From Colwellia maritima (lineage in GTDB: Bacteria; Pseudomonadota; Gammaproteobacteria; Enterobacterales; Alteromonadaceae), in contig NZ_JAKKSL010000002.1 in NCBI RefSeq assembly GCF_022669015.1, positions 682,001 through 746,000 on the forward strand: a stretch of 64,000 nt of DNA. Reading direction: 5' to 3'. The position numbers and the translations under genes are program-made. Positions 41,432-52,492 of the stretch are shown piece after piece. The number at the start of each line of letters is the position of its first letter. The stretch's first letter is position 1. The notes beneath the pieces are model-generated. The model saw only the letters and a program-made list of their open reading frames with translations. It was not told the origin of the DNA and made no database searches.

Positions 41432-44134
41432 ATGCCTACAAATACAGGGTCTACAAAAACAGGCTTAAATGAATTTAAAAAGGAACTTAACTTAAAGGGT
41501 AAAACGTATCAATATTTCGCCATTAATTCAGTAGATACGGCTATTAACTCATCAGTATCACGTTTACCTATATCCATTAAAATTTTATTAGAAAATTTGT
41601 TACGACACCAAAAAGACAACGACCAAGTCGGAGCAGATATTAAAGCGTTGGCGGTAAGTGGTGGCAGAGAGAGTAACACAGAAATTAACTATCGACCTGT
41701 ACGTGTGTTAATGCAAGACTTCACCGGTGTGCCACCGTTGTTGATTTGGCAGCAATGCGTTATGCCTTAGTAAAACAAGGATTGGATCCAAAAAGATCAA
41801 CCCACTCTCAAGGGTTGACTTGGTTATTGATCATTCTGTTAGTGTGGATAAGTTTTCAACTAACACCGCTTTTGCACAGAATGTTGATATTGAAATGCAT
41901 CGTAATAAACAGCGTTATGAATTTCTAAAATGGGGGCAATCAGCCTTTGAAAATTTTCACCTTGTACCACCAGGTACAGGTATTTGTCATCAAGTTAACC
42001 TTGAATATCTGGCTGATGTTGTGTGCGTTCAAAACACAGATGATAGTGGTGCGGATGAGAACACCCTAATATACCCAGACACGTTAGTTGGCACAGATAG
42101 TCATACCACCATGATTAATGGCTTGGGGGTTTTAGGTTGGGGAGTAGGGGGAATAGAAGCTGAAGCGGCCATGCTTGGTCAACCTATTTCAATGCAAATA
42201 CCTGATGTGGTTGGCTTTGAGCTTACGGGTCAATTACTCGAAGGTATCACTGCGACAGATCTCGTATTGCGTGTGGTTCAATTATTACGAAATCACGGTG
42301 TAGTGGGTAAATTTGTTGAGTTTTATGGTGATGGACTAAACCATTTACCCTTAGCTGACAGAGCTACTATCGCCAATATGGCGCCAGAATATGGTGCAAC
42401 TTGTGGCTTTTTTCCTGTTGATCAGCACACCTTAGCTTATTTACAGCTTAGCGGTCGAAATCAAGAATCCATTGATTTGGTCGAAGCCTATTGTAAAGCA
42501 CAAGGAATGTGGCGAGATGATCACAGTGTTATTCCTGATTTTGCAGAAAGTTTACATCTTGATATGAGCACCGTTGAAGCAAGCCTTGCAGGTCCGAGTC
42601 GGCCGCAAGACAGAGTACCTGTTAGCCAATTAAAAATGGCAACTGACAATTTTATTCAACTAAACGGTAAACAAGCGAAATCAACATCAGTTGTTGATGT
42701 GTCTAACAATAATCACTCATTAGATCACGGCGATGTAGTTATTGCAGCGATTACTTCTTGCACAAACACATCTAATCCGGCAGTGATGTTAGCTGCCGGA
42801 TTATTAGCTAAAAAAGCAGTAGCAAAAGGTCTGGTTAAACCTTCTTGGGTCAAAGCGTCACTTGCGCCTGGTTCTCGGGTAGTCACGGATTATCTAAAAG
42901 AAGCAGGACTACAAGAGGCTTTAGATAAACTTGGCTTTAATCTTGTGGGTTACGGTTGTACAACCTGTATTGGAAACTCAGGTCCATTAACGGAAGCAGT
43001 GCAAAACAGTATTCAAGAAAATGATCTCATCGTGTCTGCAGTGTTGTCTGGTAACCGAAATTTTGAAGGTAGAATTCATCCGTTAGTTAAGGCATCTTGG
43101 TTAGCATCCCCTCCGTTGATAGTCGCTTATGCACTTGCGGGGACTACTCGGATCGATCTAAGCAACGAAGCAATAGGTACAGGTAACCAGGGTGAAAAAG
43201 TATATTTAAAAGATATCTGGCCAAGTAATACTGAAATTACCTCATTATTGCAATGTGTACACCAACAGATGTTCACAGAACGATATCGTTCGGTTTTTGA
43301 AGGCGACGATAACTGGCAAGCTATACAATCAACAGGTGAGATTAATTATCCCTTTGCCCTCGACTCGACCTACATTCAGCGTCCTCCTTTTTTTGAGCCA
43401 CAATATCGTGACAATGTGTCTGATATTATTGATGCACCCATTTTGGCAATGTTCGGTGATTCGGTAACAACCGATCATATATCTCCCGCGGGGACTATTC
43501 CAAAAAACAGCCCACTGCAGATTATTTACGCGACCACGGTGTTAAAGAAGCAGATTTTAATTCTTATGGCTCTCGCCGTGGCAATTACGAAATCATGAAA
43601 CGTGGTACTTTTGGCAATATTCGCATCCGAAATGAAATGCTCACTAATCAACTCGGAGGATACACGCATTTACAAGGTAAAGTGGACGTCATGTCTATTT
43701 ATGATGCGGCAAATATTTATCAGCAACAACAAAGAGGAAGTGTGATTATTGCCGGTAAAGAATATGGCACGGGTTCGAGTCGTGATTGGGCAGCAAAAGG
43801 TACTTTACTACTTAATGTAAAAGCGGTTATTGCCGAAAGTTTTGAACGTATTCACCGTTCGAATTTGGCGGGAATGGGGGTATTGCCGTTGCAATTTTTA
43901 CCCGGAGAAGACAGAAAAACATTGGCGTTAACTGGGGATGAATCGTTTGACATTCTTGGTTTAAGTGATACTTTAAAAATTAACCAACAGCTTGAGGTAG
44001 TTATCCATAATTCAACGGGAGAGAAGCGTCATATGAAATTGCTTTGCCGGTTAGATACTGCGATTGAAATTGAATATTATCGCGGTGGTGTTTTGACTTA
44101 TGTTTTAAATCAAATTATGTCACCATCATCATAA
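41432..44134 (+). CDS. acnA: Aconitate hydratase A, frameshifted three times
   Basis: TCA-cycle and stress-stable aconitase with a [4Fe-4S] cluster. About 900 residues, the AcnA/IRP size. Motifs: VLMQDFTGVP near 90, VIDHSVSVDKF, DSHTTMINGLGVLGWGVGG near 230, SCTNTSNPAV near 441 and CTTCIGNSGPL near 509 for the three cluster cysteines, then YGTGSSRDWAAKGT in the swivel domain. Breaks occur near 41731-41736, in an A-run at 41790-41794 and at CCC 43511-43513; repaired, the joins give VVDLAAMRYALVKQGLDPKK and TADYLRDHGVKEADFNSYGS. The start has GGAGG upstream. The N-ATPase operon starts about 75 bases after its stop. Confidence 0.9.
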
Positions 44135-44199
44135 AAAGGAAACTCAGCATAGAACTTAAAAAGTTTATCAACAAAAGGTCAATATATGCCAAAGATTAG

Positions 44200-46177
<1,978 letters not shown>

Positions 46178-46216
46178 CGTGAAACAATTACGTGAAATAA
46201 AAATGAGCCGTAAGCT

Positions 46217-46585
46217 ATGGCAAATAATATAGATAAACATAAGTTGGAAACAACATCGAAAACGCAATCGACATTAGCCTCGACAGTTGGCATAAAAGTA
46301 ACGCGCAAAATAAAAGCTCGTGATAATTCACATCAAAGTGTATGGTTCGGCTTAGGTATGATGGGGCTTATTGGTTGGTCAGTGGCAATCCCCACATTAA
46401 TTGGTGCCAGTATCGGTCTATATATTGATAGTCATTACCCCGGTGAAAGGTCTTGGACACTAGCCTTGCTAGTAGCCGGTTTAGCCATTGGTTGTTTTAA
46501 TGCGTGGCATTGGGTAGAAAAAGAAGATATGGCGATACACGACGTTAATCAAGAGAAAAACAAAGAGGATCACATCGATGAGTAA
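46217..46585 (+). CDS. atpQ: N-ATPase accessory membrane protein AtpQ (AtpI-like)
   Basis: 122 residues with two hydrophobic segments after a hydrophilic 45-residue start: GLGMMGLIGWSVAIPTLIGA, then WTLALLVAGLAIGCFNAWHW. This AtpI/AtpQ-like hairpin is specific to N-ATPase operons, where it sits between atpC and atpR. Its role may be assembly of the c-ring or ion delivery; this is not settled. It overlaps atpR by 8 bases. Confidence 0.82.
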   Translation: MANNIDKHKLETTSKTQSTLASTVGIKVTRKIKARDNSHQSVWFGLGMMGLIGWSVAIPTLIGASIGLYIDSHYPGERSWTLALLVAGLAIGCFNAWHWVEKEDMAIHDVNQEKNKEDHIDE

Positions 46586-46955
46586 CTCAATGGAATTACT
46601 GCTGATCTGGTGCGTAGGCATGGTCTTGGGTAGCTTTTTTTTCTGTGGCCTATGGTGGACAGTGCAAAGAAGTTTACGGTCTAAAAATCCGGCAACTTGG
46701 CTACTAACTAGTTTGTTATTGCGTATGACTGTCACGGTCTTTGGCTTTTATCTGGTGGCCACACATGAAATGAGCAATGCACCATGGCTACGTTTGTTAA
46801 TTTGTATGTTAGGGTTTATCTGCGCAAGACTTGTTATTTCAACAGTGATTTCGAGAATAGATCCTAAACAAACAACTCATGTGGATGAGCCAATAAACCA
46901 AGTAAGCGCCACTGAACAGCTTAATTCATCTGAGGGGTCACAGCATGCACCTTAG
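46578..46955 (+). CDS. atpR: N-ATPase accessory membrane protein AtpR
   Basis: 125 residues with three predicted membrane helices (LLLIWCVGMVLGSFFFCGLW, TWLLTSLLLRMTVTVFGFYL, WLRLLICMLGFICARLVI). The conserved Arg/Lys positions inside the membrane segments are typical of AtpR, which is found only in N-ATPase operons. AAAGAGG precedes the start. It overlaps atpB by 11 bases. Confidence 0.82.
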   Translation: MSNSMELLLIWCVGMVLGSFFFCGLWWTVQRSLRSKNPATWLLTSLLLRMTVTVFGFYLVATHEMSNAPWLRLLICMLGFICARLVISTVISRIDPKQTTHVDEPINQVSATEQLNSSEGSQHAP

Positions 46956-47661
46956 CCCTGACATGGTAATTTACTGGCAGTTTGGCTTTGTTAAAATCAA
47001 TGCAACTATTGTTTTTACATGGGCACTGATGTTGCTGTTGACCCTTGGCTCTGTGTTAATTACCCGAAATCTATCAACAAAACTTTATCGTTCGCGCCGG
47101 CAAAATTTTTTGGAAATTATTGTTACGGGTATCGAAAAGCAAATTGAAGAAGTGGGCTTGCGTCATGCGAACAAATACCTGTCTTTTCTTGGCACCTTGT
47201 TTCTGTTTTTAGTAACCGCAAGTATTTTTACTATAATTCCCGGCTATGAGCCACCAACTGCGTCACTTTCAACAACAGCGGCATTGGCACTATGTGTTTT
47301 TATTGCTGTGCCAATGTTTGGTATTGCAGAGCAGGGCATCGGTAACTACCTTAAATCTTATATGGCGCCTACTAAGATTATGTTGCCATTTAATATCATC
47401 AGTGAATTGTCACGTACTTTAGCCTTGGCCGTACGTTTATTTGGTAATATGATGAGTGGTGCGATGATTCTTGGTATTTTACTGACCATTACCCCTTTTA
47501 TTTTCCCCATAGTAATGACGGCATTAGGCTTGCTAACAGGCATGGTACAAGCCTATATTTTTACTATTCTCGCCGCAGTATATATTGCTGCGGCGACACG
47601 TTCTCGCGAACCGAGTGAATTGTCTACCAAAGCAAACGAGTACCGGAGTAATGAATTTTAA
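46945..47661 (+). CDS. atpB: N-type F-ATPase a subunit
   Basis: Membrane stator channel subunit of Fo, 238 residues with about six helices. SRTLALAVRLFGNMMSGAMI near 155-175 holds the essential Arg, and the last helix has MVQAYIFTILAAVYIAAAT, the conserved a-subunit signature. It overlaps atpR and is separated from atpE by 157 bases that contain a structured element, an unusual gap for this tight operon. Confidence 0.92.
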   Translation: MHLSPDMVIYWQFGFVKINATIVFTWALMLLLTLGSVLITRNLSTKLYRSRRQNFLEIIVTGIEKQIEEVGLRHANKYLSFLGTLFLFLVTASIFTIIPGYEPPTASLSTTAALALCVFIAVPMFGIAEQGIGNYLKSYMAPTKIMLPFNIISELSRTLALAVRLFGNMMSGAMILGILLTITPFIFPIVMTALGLLTGMVQAYIFTILAAVYIAAATRSREPSELSTKANEYRSNEF

Positions 47662-47730
47662 TTAATATCAACTTAGCATTTAACTTTAACGTGCCTATGC
47701 ACTTTGCTCAGGACAAAATGATGTATCCAT

Positions 47731-47778
47731 TGTAGGGGGTTATTTATTGCCCCTTGTCGGACTGAAGTCCAACCTACA
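47731..47778. repeat. REP-like structured element between atpB and atpE
   Basis: TGTAGG (47731-47736) pairs with CCTACA (47773-47778). Inside are GGGG/CCCC around TTATTTATTG and GTCGGACT/AAGTCCAAC, so the RNA can form a multi-branch structure. Similar palindromes of the GTTGGACTTCAGTCCAAC kind are common between genes in marine gammaproteobacteria. It may separate expression of the a and c subunits. Confidence 0.55.
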
Positions 47779-47818
47779 TGGGATATTCTAATATTTTACA
47801 GTAGATTTTGGAGATAAC

Positions 47819-48101
47819 ATGGACAATATGACAATGATTGCAGTCGCCTCGATAATAATCGCAGGCATCACAACCGGTTTTGGCTGTTTAGGACCAAACA
47901 CTTGGGGAAGGGCGCGCAGTGGCCGCAGCTTTAAGTGCGATAGCGCAACAACCTGATGCCTCCACTACCATTACCCGTACCTTATTTGTTGGTCTAGCGA
48001 TGGTAGAATCTACAGCAATTTATTGTTTCGTCGTATCGATGATCCTTATTTTTGCGAATCCTTTTTGGAATTTTGCTATTGCTCAAGCCGCAGGAAATTA
48101 A
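47819..48101 (+). CDS. atpE: N-type F-ATPase c subunit (Na+-type), frameshifted
   Basis: Rotor-ring subunit, about 93 residues, two helices. The AAA at 47896-47898 has one A too many; removing it gives GCLGPTLGEGRAVAAALSAI in helix 1, then AMVESTAIYCFVVSM in helix 2. Compared by eye with the Na+-translocating Ilyobacter c subunit (GVGQG ... VAESTGIY), the Gln position is Glu here and the Glu-Ser-Thr and Tyr are kept, the N-ATPase sodium pattern. The ATG at 47819 has TTTGGAG upstream. The gene ends three bases before atpF. The break is almost certainly a sequence error. Confidence 0.88.
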
Positions 48102-48104
48102 ACC

Positions 48105-48983
48105 ATGTTGATCGATTGGTTCACTGTAACGGCGCAAGCTGTAAACTTTTTAATCCTAGTATGGCTTTTAAAACGTTACCTTTATCAACCAATTCTAAAT
48201 GCTATTGATAAACGTGAAAAACGTATTGCCGCTGAGCTTGCTGATGCCGATGCTAAACAAGTTCAAGCAAAAGCAGAGCGTGATATTTTTCAGAGTAAAA
48301 ATAATAAACTTGATCAAGAACGTGACAACTTACTGCAACAAGCAAAAAATGATGCTGATATAAAACGAGAAGAATTATTGGCTGAAGTAGAGCAAGACGT
48401 TGAAGTATTACGTATAAAACATCAAAGTATTATGGCAAAGGATGCTGAAAACCTAAAAAAGGTGCTCAGTCGTAAAACAAACGATGAAGTTTTTGCTATC
48501 GCGAGGAAAACCTTAAAGGATCTCGCTTCAATAAGTCTTGAACAACAAGTGATTCAAGTATTTATACAACAGTTGAGTCAACTTGAAAAATCAGCAAAAG
48601 CCGACCTAGTGCAAGCACTGAAAACCACATCTGAACCTGTCTTATTAACAAGTGCATTTGAGTTATCTGACAGTGAACGTAGCACGATTCATAACGCAAT
48701 TAATGCAACATTTGGTGTTGATATTGATTTAACCTTTTCACTCTCGGAAGATCTTATTAGTGGTATTGAGCTTAAGGCTAATGGGCAAAAAATAGCGTGG
48801 AATATTGCCGACTATTTACAGCTACTAGAACAAGAAATTGTTGCACTGATACAAGAAAATAGTACAACTGTAAATCAAGAACGTCCTAAAAATAAAACCG
48901 AGAACGCCGCGAAAAACAAATCAAATGATACGCTTACGGATAATATTGAAACAGTGACTACAGTTGATAAACATCATGAGTAA
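48105..48983 (+). CDS. atpF: N-type F-ATPase b subunit fused to a delta-like domain
   Basis: Peripheral stalk subunit, 292 residues against about 156 for enteric b. The N-terminal helix (AQAVNFLILVWLLKRYLYQP) anchors it; then a long charged coil (about 40-150) dimerises. Residues about 185-250 (LTSAFELSDSERSTIHNAIN, LISGIELKANGQKIAWN) follow the C-terminal domain of delta/OSCP. No atpH gene is present in the operon, so this domain probably does the work of delta. A hydrophilic tail follows. The fusion fits N-ATPases, which lack a separate delta gene. Confidence 0.85.
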   Translation: MLIDWFTVTAQAVNFLILVWLLKRYLYQPILNAIDKREKRIAAELADADAKQVQAKAERDIFQSKNNKLDQERDNLLQQAKNDADIKREELLAEVEQDVEVLRIKHQSIMAKDAENLKKVLSRKTNDEVFAIARKTLKDLASISLEQQVIQVFIQQLSQLEKSAKADLVQALKTTSEPVLLTSAFELSDSERSTIHNAINATFGVDIDLTFSLSEDLISGIELKANGQKIAWNIADYLQLLEQEIVALIQENSTTVNQERPKNKTENAAKNKSNDTLTDNIETVTTVDKHHE

Positions 48984-50619
48984 TCAAATTAATGAGACTG
49001 AATCTGTGCCTTTAGCAGAGCAAGAAACAACAAACGATTTTTGTTGTTCAACGCAAAATAGCGAGACACTCGATGATATTTTAGACAGCACCTTTTCCTT
49101 GATACAAAAAACTCGTAAAGCGTTTACGCCCCAAATGAAAGCGTATGAAGTAGGGGTTATTACCCATATTGCTACAGGGATCGCCAAAGTATCAGGATTA
49201 CCCGGTGCGGGTTATGAAGAAATGATTATTTTTCCTGGTAATGTCCAAGGTATCGTTTTTAATGTCGATGCAGATGAATTAGGTGTGGTATTACTAGGTG
49301 AATATGAACATTTGCAAGCAGGTGATGAAGTTCGTCGCAGTGGTCATGTAATGAATGTTGTTGTCGGTAATGAATTATTAGGGCGAGTCATTAACCCGCT
49401 TGGTCAGGTGCTTGATGATGGGCTTCCCATTCAATCGAATATCCATTTCCCCATAGAGCGAACGGCAACTGCAATTATGGATCGCGCACCAGTAACCGTT
49501 CCCTTGCAAACTGGTCTTATTGTGATTGATGCGTTAATTCCTATTGGCAGAGGACAACGTGAGCTTATTCTTGGTGACAGACAAACAGGAAAAACCGCCA
49601 TTGCCATTGACACCATTCTTAATCAACATGATAAAAATGTGCTTTGTATTTATTGCGCTATTGGACAACGAGCTTCATCTGTGGCTAAAGCAGTAGCAAC
49701 ATTACGCGAACAAGGCGCAATGGACTATACGGTAGTAATGGCCGGCGAAGGTAATGAACCCGGTTTACAATATATTGCTCCTTATGCTGCAACGAGTATT
49801 GCTGAATATTTTATGGAGCAGGGACAAGATGTACTTATTGTTTACGATGATTTAACCAAACACGCTCGTGCTTATCGCGAATTATCTTTATTGCTTCGTC
49901 GGCCACCTGGCCGAGAAGCTTTTCCTGGCGACATTTTTTATATTCATTCTAGGTTACTCGAACGTGCAACCCAATTAAACAAAGCACTTGGAGGGGGATC
50001 ACTCACGGCACTGCCAATTATTGAAACAGAAGCACAAAACCTCTCTGCATATATTCCCACCAATTTGATTTCGATTACCGATGGTCAATTATATTTATCA
50101 CCCTCATTATTCGAATTAGGTGTTTTGCCTGCTGTTGATGTTGGTAAATCGGTTTCTCGTGTTGGTGGTAAAGCCCAACGGGCCGTTTTTCGTTCTGTAG
50201 CAGGTGATCTAAAACTGGCTTATGCACAGTTTGAAGAGCTTGAAACCTTTGCTCGATTTGGTGCTCGTTTAGATAAAGATACTGAACAATCTATCGAACA
50301 TGGCCGCCGTATTAGAGCCAGTTTACAGCAGGCTGAATCATCACCAATGTCAGTTTCAGAGCAAATTGTACTATTACTTGCATTGACTTCGGGTCAATTT
50401 GATACAGTTCCACTGTCACAAATGATAAAAGCGAAAGATTGCTTGCGAAGTATGATTAATAAATTACCAACTAATTTAAGTACACGATTGGAAACTTCCG
50501 ATTTTTTAACTGATGAAGATCGCAAACATATCATTGAATTTACGAGTGAAATTCTTGCTCGCTTTACTTGTTCTGAAGTTGAAAATGAGCCCAAAAAGAG
50601 TTTAACCGACCATGAGTGA
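48976..50619 (+). CDS. atpA: N-type F-ATPase alpha subunit
   Basis: F1 alpha subunit, 547 residues. The P-loop is LGDRQTGKTAIAIDT near 200, then YVVM-like GEGNEPGLQYIAPYAATSIA, VLIVYDDLTKHARAYRELSL and LLRRPPGREAFPGDIFYIHS, all alpha hallmarks. It has a longer N-terminus than usual (about 55 residues before AYEVGVITHIATGIAKVSG). It overlaps atpF by 8 bases and atpG by 8 bases. The start at 48976 is chosen because the earlier codon at 48964 lies inside the atpF tail. Confidence 0.93.
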   Translation: MSNQINETESVPLAEQETTNDFCCSTQNSETLDDILDSTFSLIQKTRKAFTPQMKAYEVGVITHIATGIAKVSGLPGAGYEEMIIFPGNVQGIVFNVDADELGVVLLGEYEHLQAGDEVRRSGHVMNVVVGNELLGRVINPLGQVLDDGLPIQSNIHFPIERTATAIMDRAPVTVPLQTGLIVIDALIPIGRGQRELILGDRQTGKTAIAIDTILNQHDKNVLCIYCAIGQRASSVAKAVATLREQGAMDYTVVMAGEGNEPGLQYIAPYAATSIAEYFMEQGQDVLIVYDDLTKHARAYRELSLLLRRPPGREAFPGDIFYIHSRLLERATQLNKALGGGSLTALPIIETEAQNLSAYIPTNLISITDGQLYLSPSLFELGVLPAVDVGKSVSRVGGKAQRAVFRSVAGDLKLAYAQFEELETFARFGARLDKDTEQSIEHGRRIRASLQQAESSPMSVSEQIVLLLALTSGQFDTVPLSQMIKAKDCLRSMINKLPTNLSTRLETSDFLTDEDRKHIIEFTSEILARFTCSEVENEPKKSLTDHE

Positions 50620-51538
50620 AACCGCCACTTATTTACGTCACAAAATCAGCAGTGCTAGCGATTTACAAGGGGTAGTGCGCACAATGAAAGCCCTTGCTGC
50701 ATCAAGTATTAGCCAGTATGAAAAATCTGTAAGTTCATTAGCTGATTACTACCGAACGGTTGAATTAGGTTTAAGTGCTACTTTACATGCTAGTGACTTA
50801 ACCATGCAAACAACTAACTCAACACCAGTAAGTGGCATTAATACTAAAACAGATCCTAGTGTTATAGCTGCCATTGTATTTGGCTCTGATCAAGGCTTAG
50901 TTGGCCAATTTAATGAGGATATCGCGGATTTTGCCGTTAAAACTCTTACGGATATAGAAACTCAATTACAGCCAAACAAACAGCTTCAAGTGTGGGCAGT
51001 AGGCGAACGGGTATATTCTCGTCTTGCTGATCCGGATTAACCATGATGAACAATTTTAGTGTGCCTAACAGTATTGACGCAATTACCGCCTTAGTTGGGG
51101 AAATTCAAATTGATTGCGAATCTCATCTTTCCACTGAAAAAGACCCTGACGTTTATGTTTTTTATAATCGTATGCAATCTGGTGCAATTTATCAGCCGAT
51201 ATCACAGCGATTATTGCCCCTAGACCAAACAATGGCAACGTGACCTAAAAGCAATATCATGGCCGACAAACTTAGTACCCGAAATTTTATGCAGTAATGA
51301 TAGATCGCTACGTGCGTTAATTCGTGAATATGTTTTTATTTCATTTTACCGTGCCTGTGCCGAGTCATTGGCTAGTGAAAATGCGAGCAGACTCGCTGCA
51401 ATGCAACGTGCTGAAAAAAATATAGAAGAGTTATTAGAAAAACTCGGTCGAGAATTTAATGTGCTACGACAAAACTCAATTGATGTGGAATTAAGTGATG
51501 TAATTGCGGGTTATGATTTACTGAAAACTCAATTATAA
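50612..51538 (+). CDS. atpG: N-type F-ATPase gamma subunit, frameshifted twice
   Basis: Rotor shaft, about 308 residues. The N-terminus RHKISSASDLQGVVRTMKALAASSI is the gamma signature and AIVFGSDQGLVGQFNE the Rossmann-like start. The frame breaks at CC 51032-51033 and at AA 51231-51232; repaired, it reads ADPGLTMMNNFSVP and DQTWQRDLKAISWPTN and ends ISFYRACAESLASENASRLA followed by a C-terminal helix, as in gamma. The last gene of the operon. Breaks in both this gene and atpE argue against a working operon unless they are sequence errors. Confidence 0.87.
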
Positions 51539-51648
51539 GGTTCAATTAATTTTTATTAGCTTTAGAAAATTTGAAACTTGGTTATTAGTTTATGAGGTAT
51601 TGGTTTAGTATAATACTATGAAATTAATAGGGTACCTTCAATGGAATT

Positions 51649-52212
51649 ATGATGCACAAAGGACAATTAAAAAGCCGGAAAAGTGATAAGGGTTTTGGTT
51701 TTATTGAATCAAGTGAGCTTAAACAAGATACATTTATACATATCTCTACCTTAAAAAACATGAGTAGAAAACCTAAGGTAGGTGACTACATTTATTTTGA
51801 AGTGGAAAAGCAGGCAAATGGAAAATTCAGAGCCATAAATTGTCGTATTGAAGGTGTTGCTGCCAAAGCCACACAAACGCTTCGTGTTCACAGAAATACT
51901 TCAATACCTAAAAGCAAAGTTGTTTTAATACTTTTAGTTATAGCTATTGGTGCTTTTGGTTATCAACGCTTAGGATTATCTACAGCCACTAAACCAACAG
52001 AACTAAAAAACAATGCTTTAACATCTGACGAGATGTTAAAGCGTGCTTTTTCCCATTCGGAATCAAACTCAACATTTTCATGTGACGGTAGACAGCATTG
52101 TAGCCAAATGACATCACGTGCAGAAGCCGAGTTTTTTATTCGGCATTGTCCAGGTACAAAAATGGATGGCGACAACGATGGCATACCTTGTGAAAATGAC
52201 TCAAGGTTTTAA
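51649..52212 (+). CDS. Cold-shock domain, membrane helix and excalibur domain fusion
   Basis: 187 residues. Residues 3-70 form a cold-shock domain (GQLKSRKSDKGFGFIESSEL, DTFIHIS, VGDYIYFEVE); residues 92-110 are one membrane helix (VVLILLVIAIGAFGYQRL); residues 145-187 are an excalibur calcium-binding domain (FSCDGRQHCSQMTSRAEAEF, then DGDNDGIPCENDSRF with the DxDxDGxxCE loop). The nucleic-acid domain would be cytoplasmic and the calcium domain periplasmic. The architecture occurs in marine gammaproteobacteria; function unknown. The start is ATG 51649 or 51652. Confidence 0.8.
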   Translation: MMHKGQLKSRKSDKGFGFIESSELKQDTFIHISTLKNMSRKPKVGDYIYFEVEKQANGKFRAINCRIEGVAAKATQTLRVHRNTSIPKSKVVLILLVIAIGAFGYQRLGLSTATKPTELKNNALTSDEMLKRAFSHSESNSTFSCDGRQHCSQMTSRAEAEFFIRHCPGTKMDGDNDGIPCENDSRF

Positions 52213-52245
52213 TTGATAAAGAATAACCCCCATAAAATTAATTGC

Positions 52246-52303
52246 ACGCTACGTGAAATTTACGGGCAATAGTACCTAAAAAACAATTTCATGAACGTAG
52301 CGT
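52246..52303. repeat. Long-loop inverted repeat after the cold-shock gene
   Basis: ACGCTACGT (52246-52254) is the exact reverse complement of ACGTAGCGT (52295-52303), with further partial pairing (GAAATTT against AATTTC) inside. It is about 35 bases past the stop codon. It may be the end of the cold-shock transcript or a small repeat. Confidence 0.45.
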
Positions 52304-52379
52304 CACGATAGTAATTGTCTAGAGTTGATTGCTAGCAGAACAGAGTTAAGATAATAAGTACTATTCTAACTATATATAA

Positions 52380-52434
52380 ATACCACTTCACTATGTCCGA
52401 TACCTTTTAGTATTGGATATAGTTTAAAGGGGTA
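52380..52434. terminator. Bidirectional terminator-like hairpin between convergent genes
   Basis: CTATGTCCGATAC pairs with GTATTGGATATAG (two wobble pairs) around a short loop, and the arms extend outward as ATACCACTT against AAAGGGGTAT. T-rich bases follow on the plus strand. It lies between the convergent cold-shock and serine hydrolase genes, the place for a shared terminator. Confidence 0.5.
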
Positions 52435-52492
52435 TTTTGTTGAGATATGCTGCTACTTATCTATATCATCTATAAACTCTATGGCTATAATC

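Noticed and set aside
47919-48101. Short separate frame that looks like a 60-residue membrane protein
   Set aside because: It is the second part of atpE after an extra A; joined to ATG 47819 it gives a normal c subunit.
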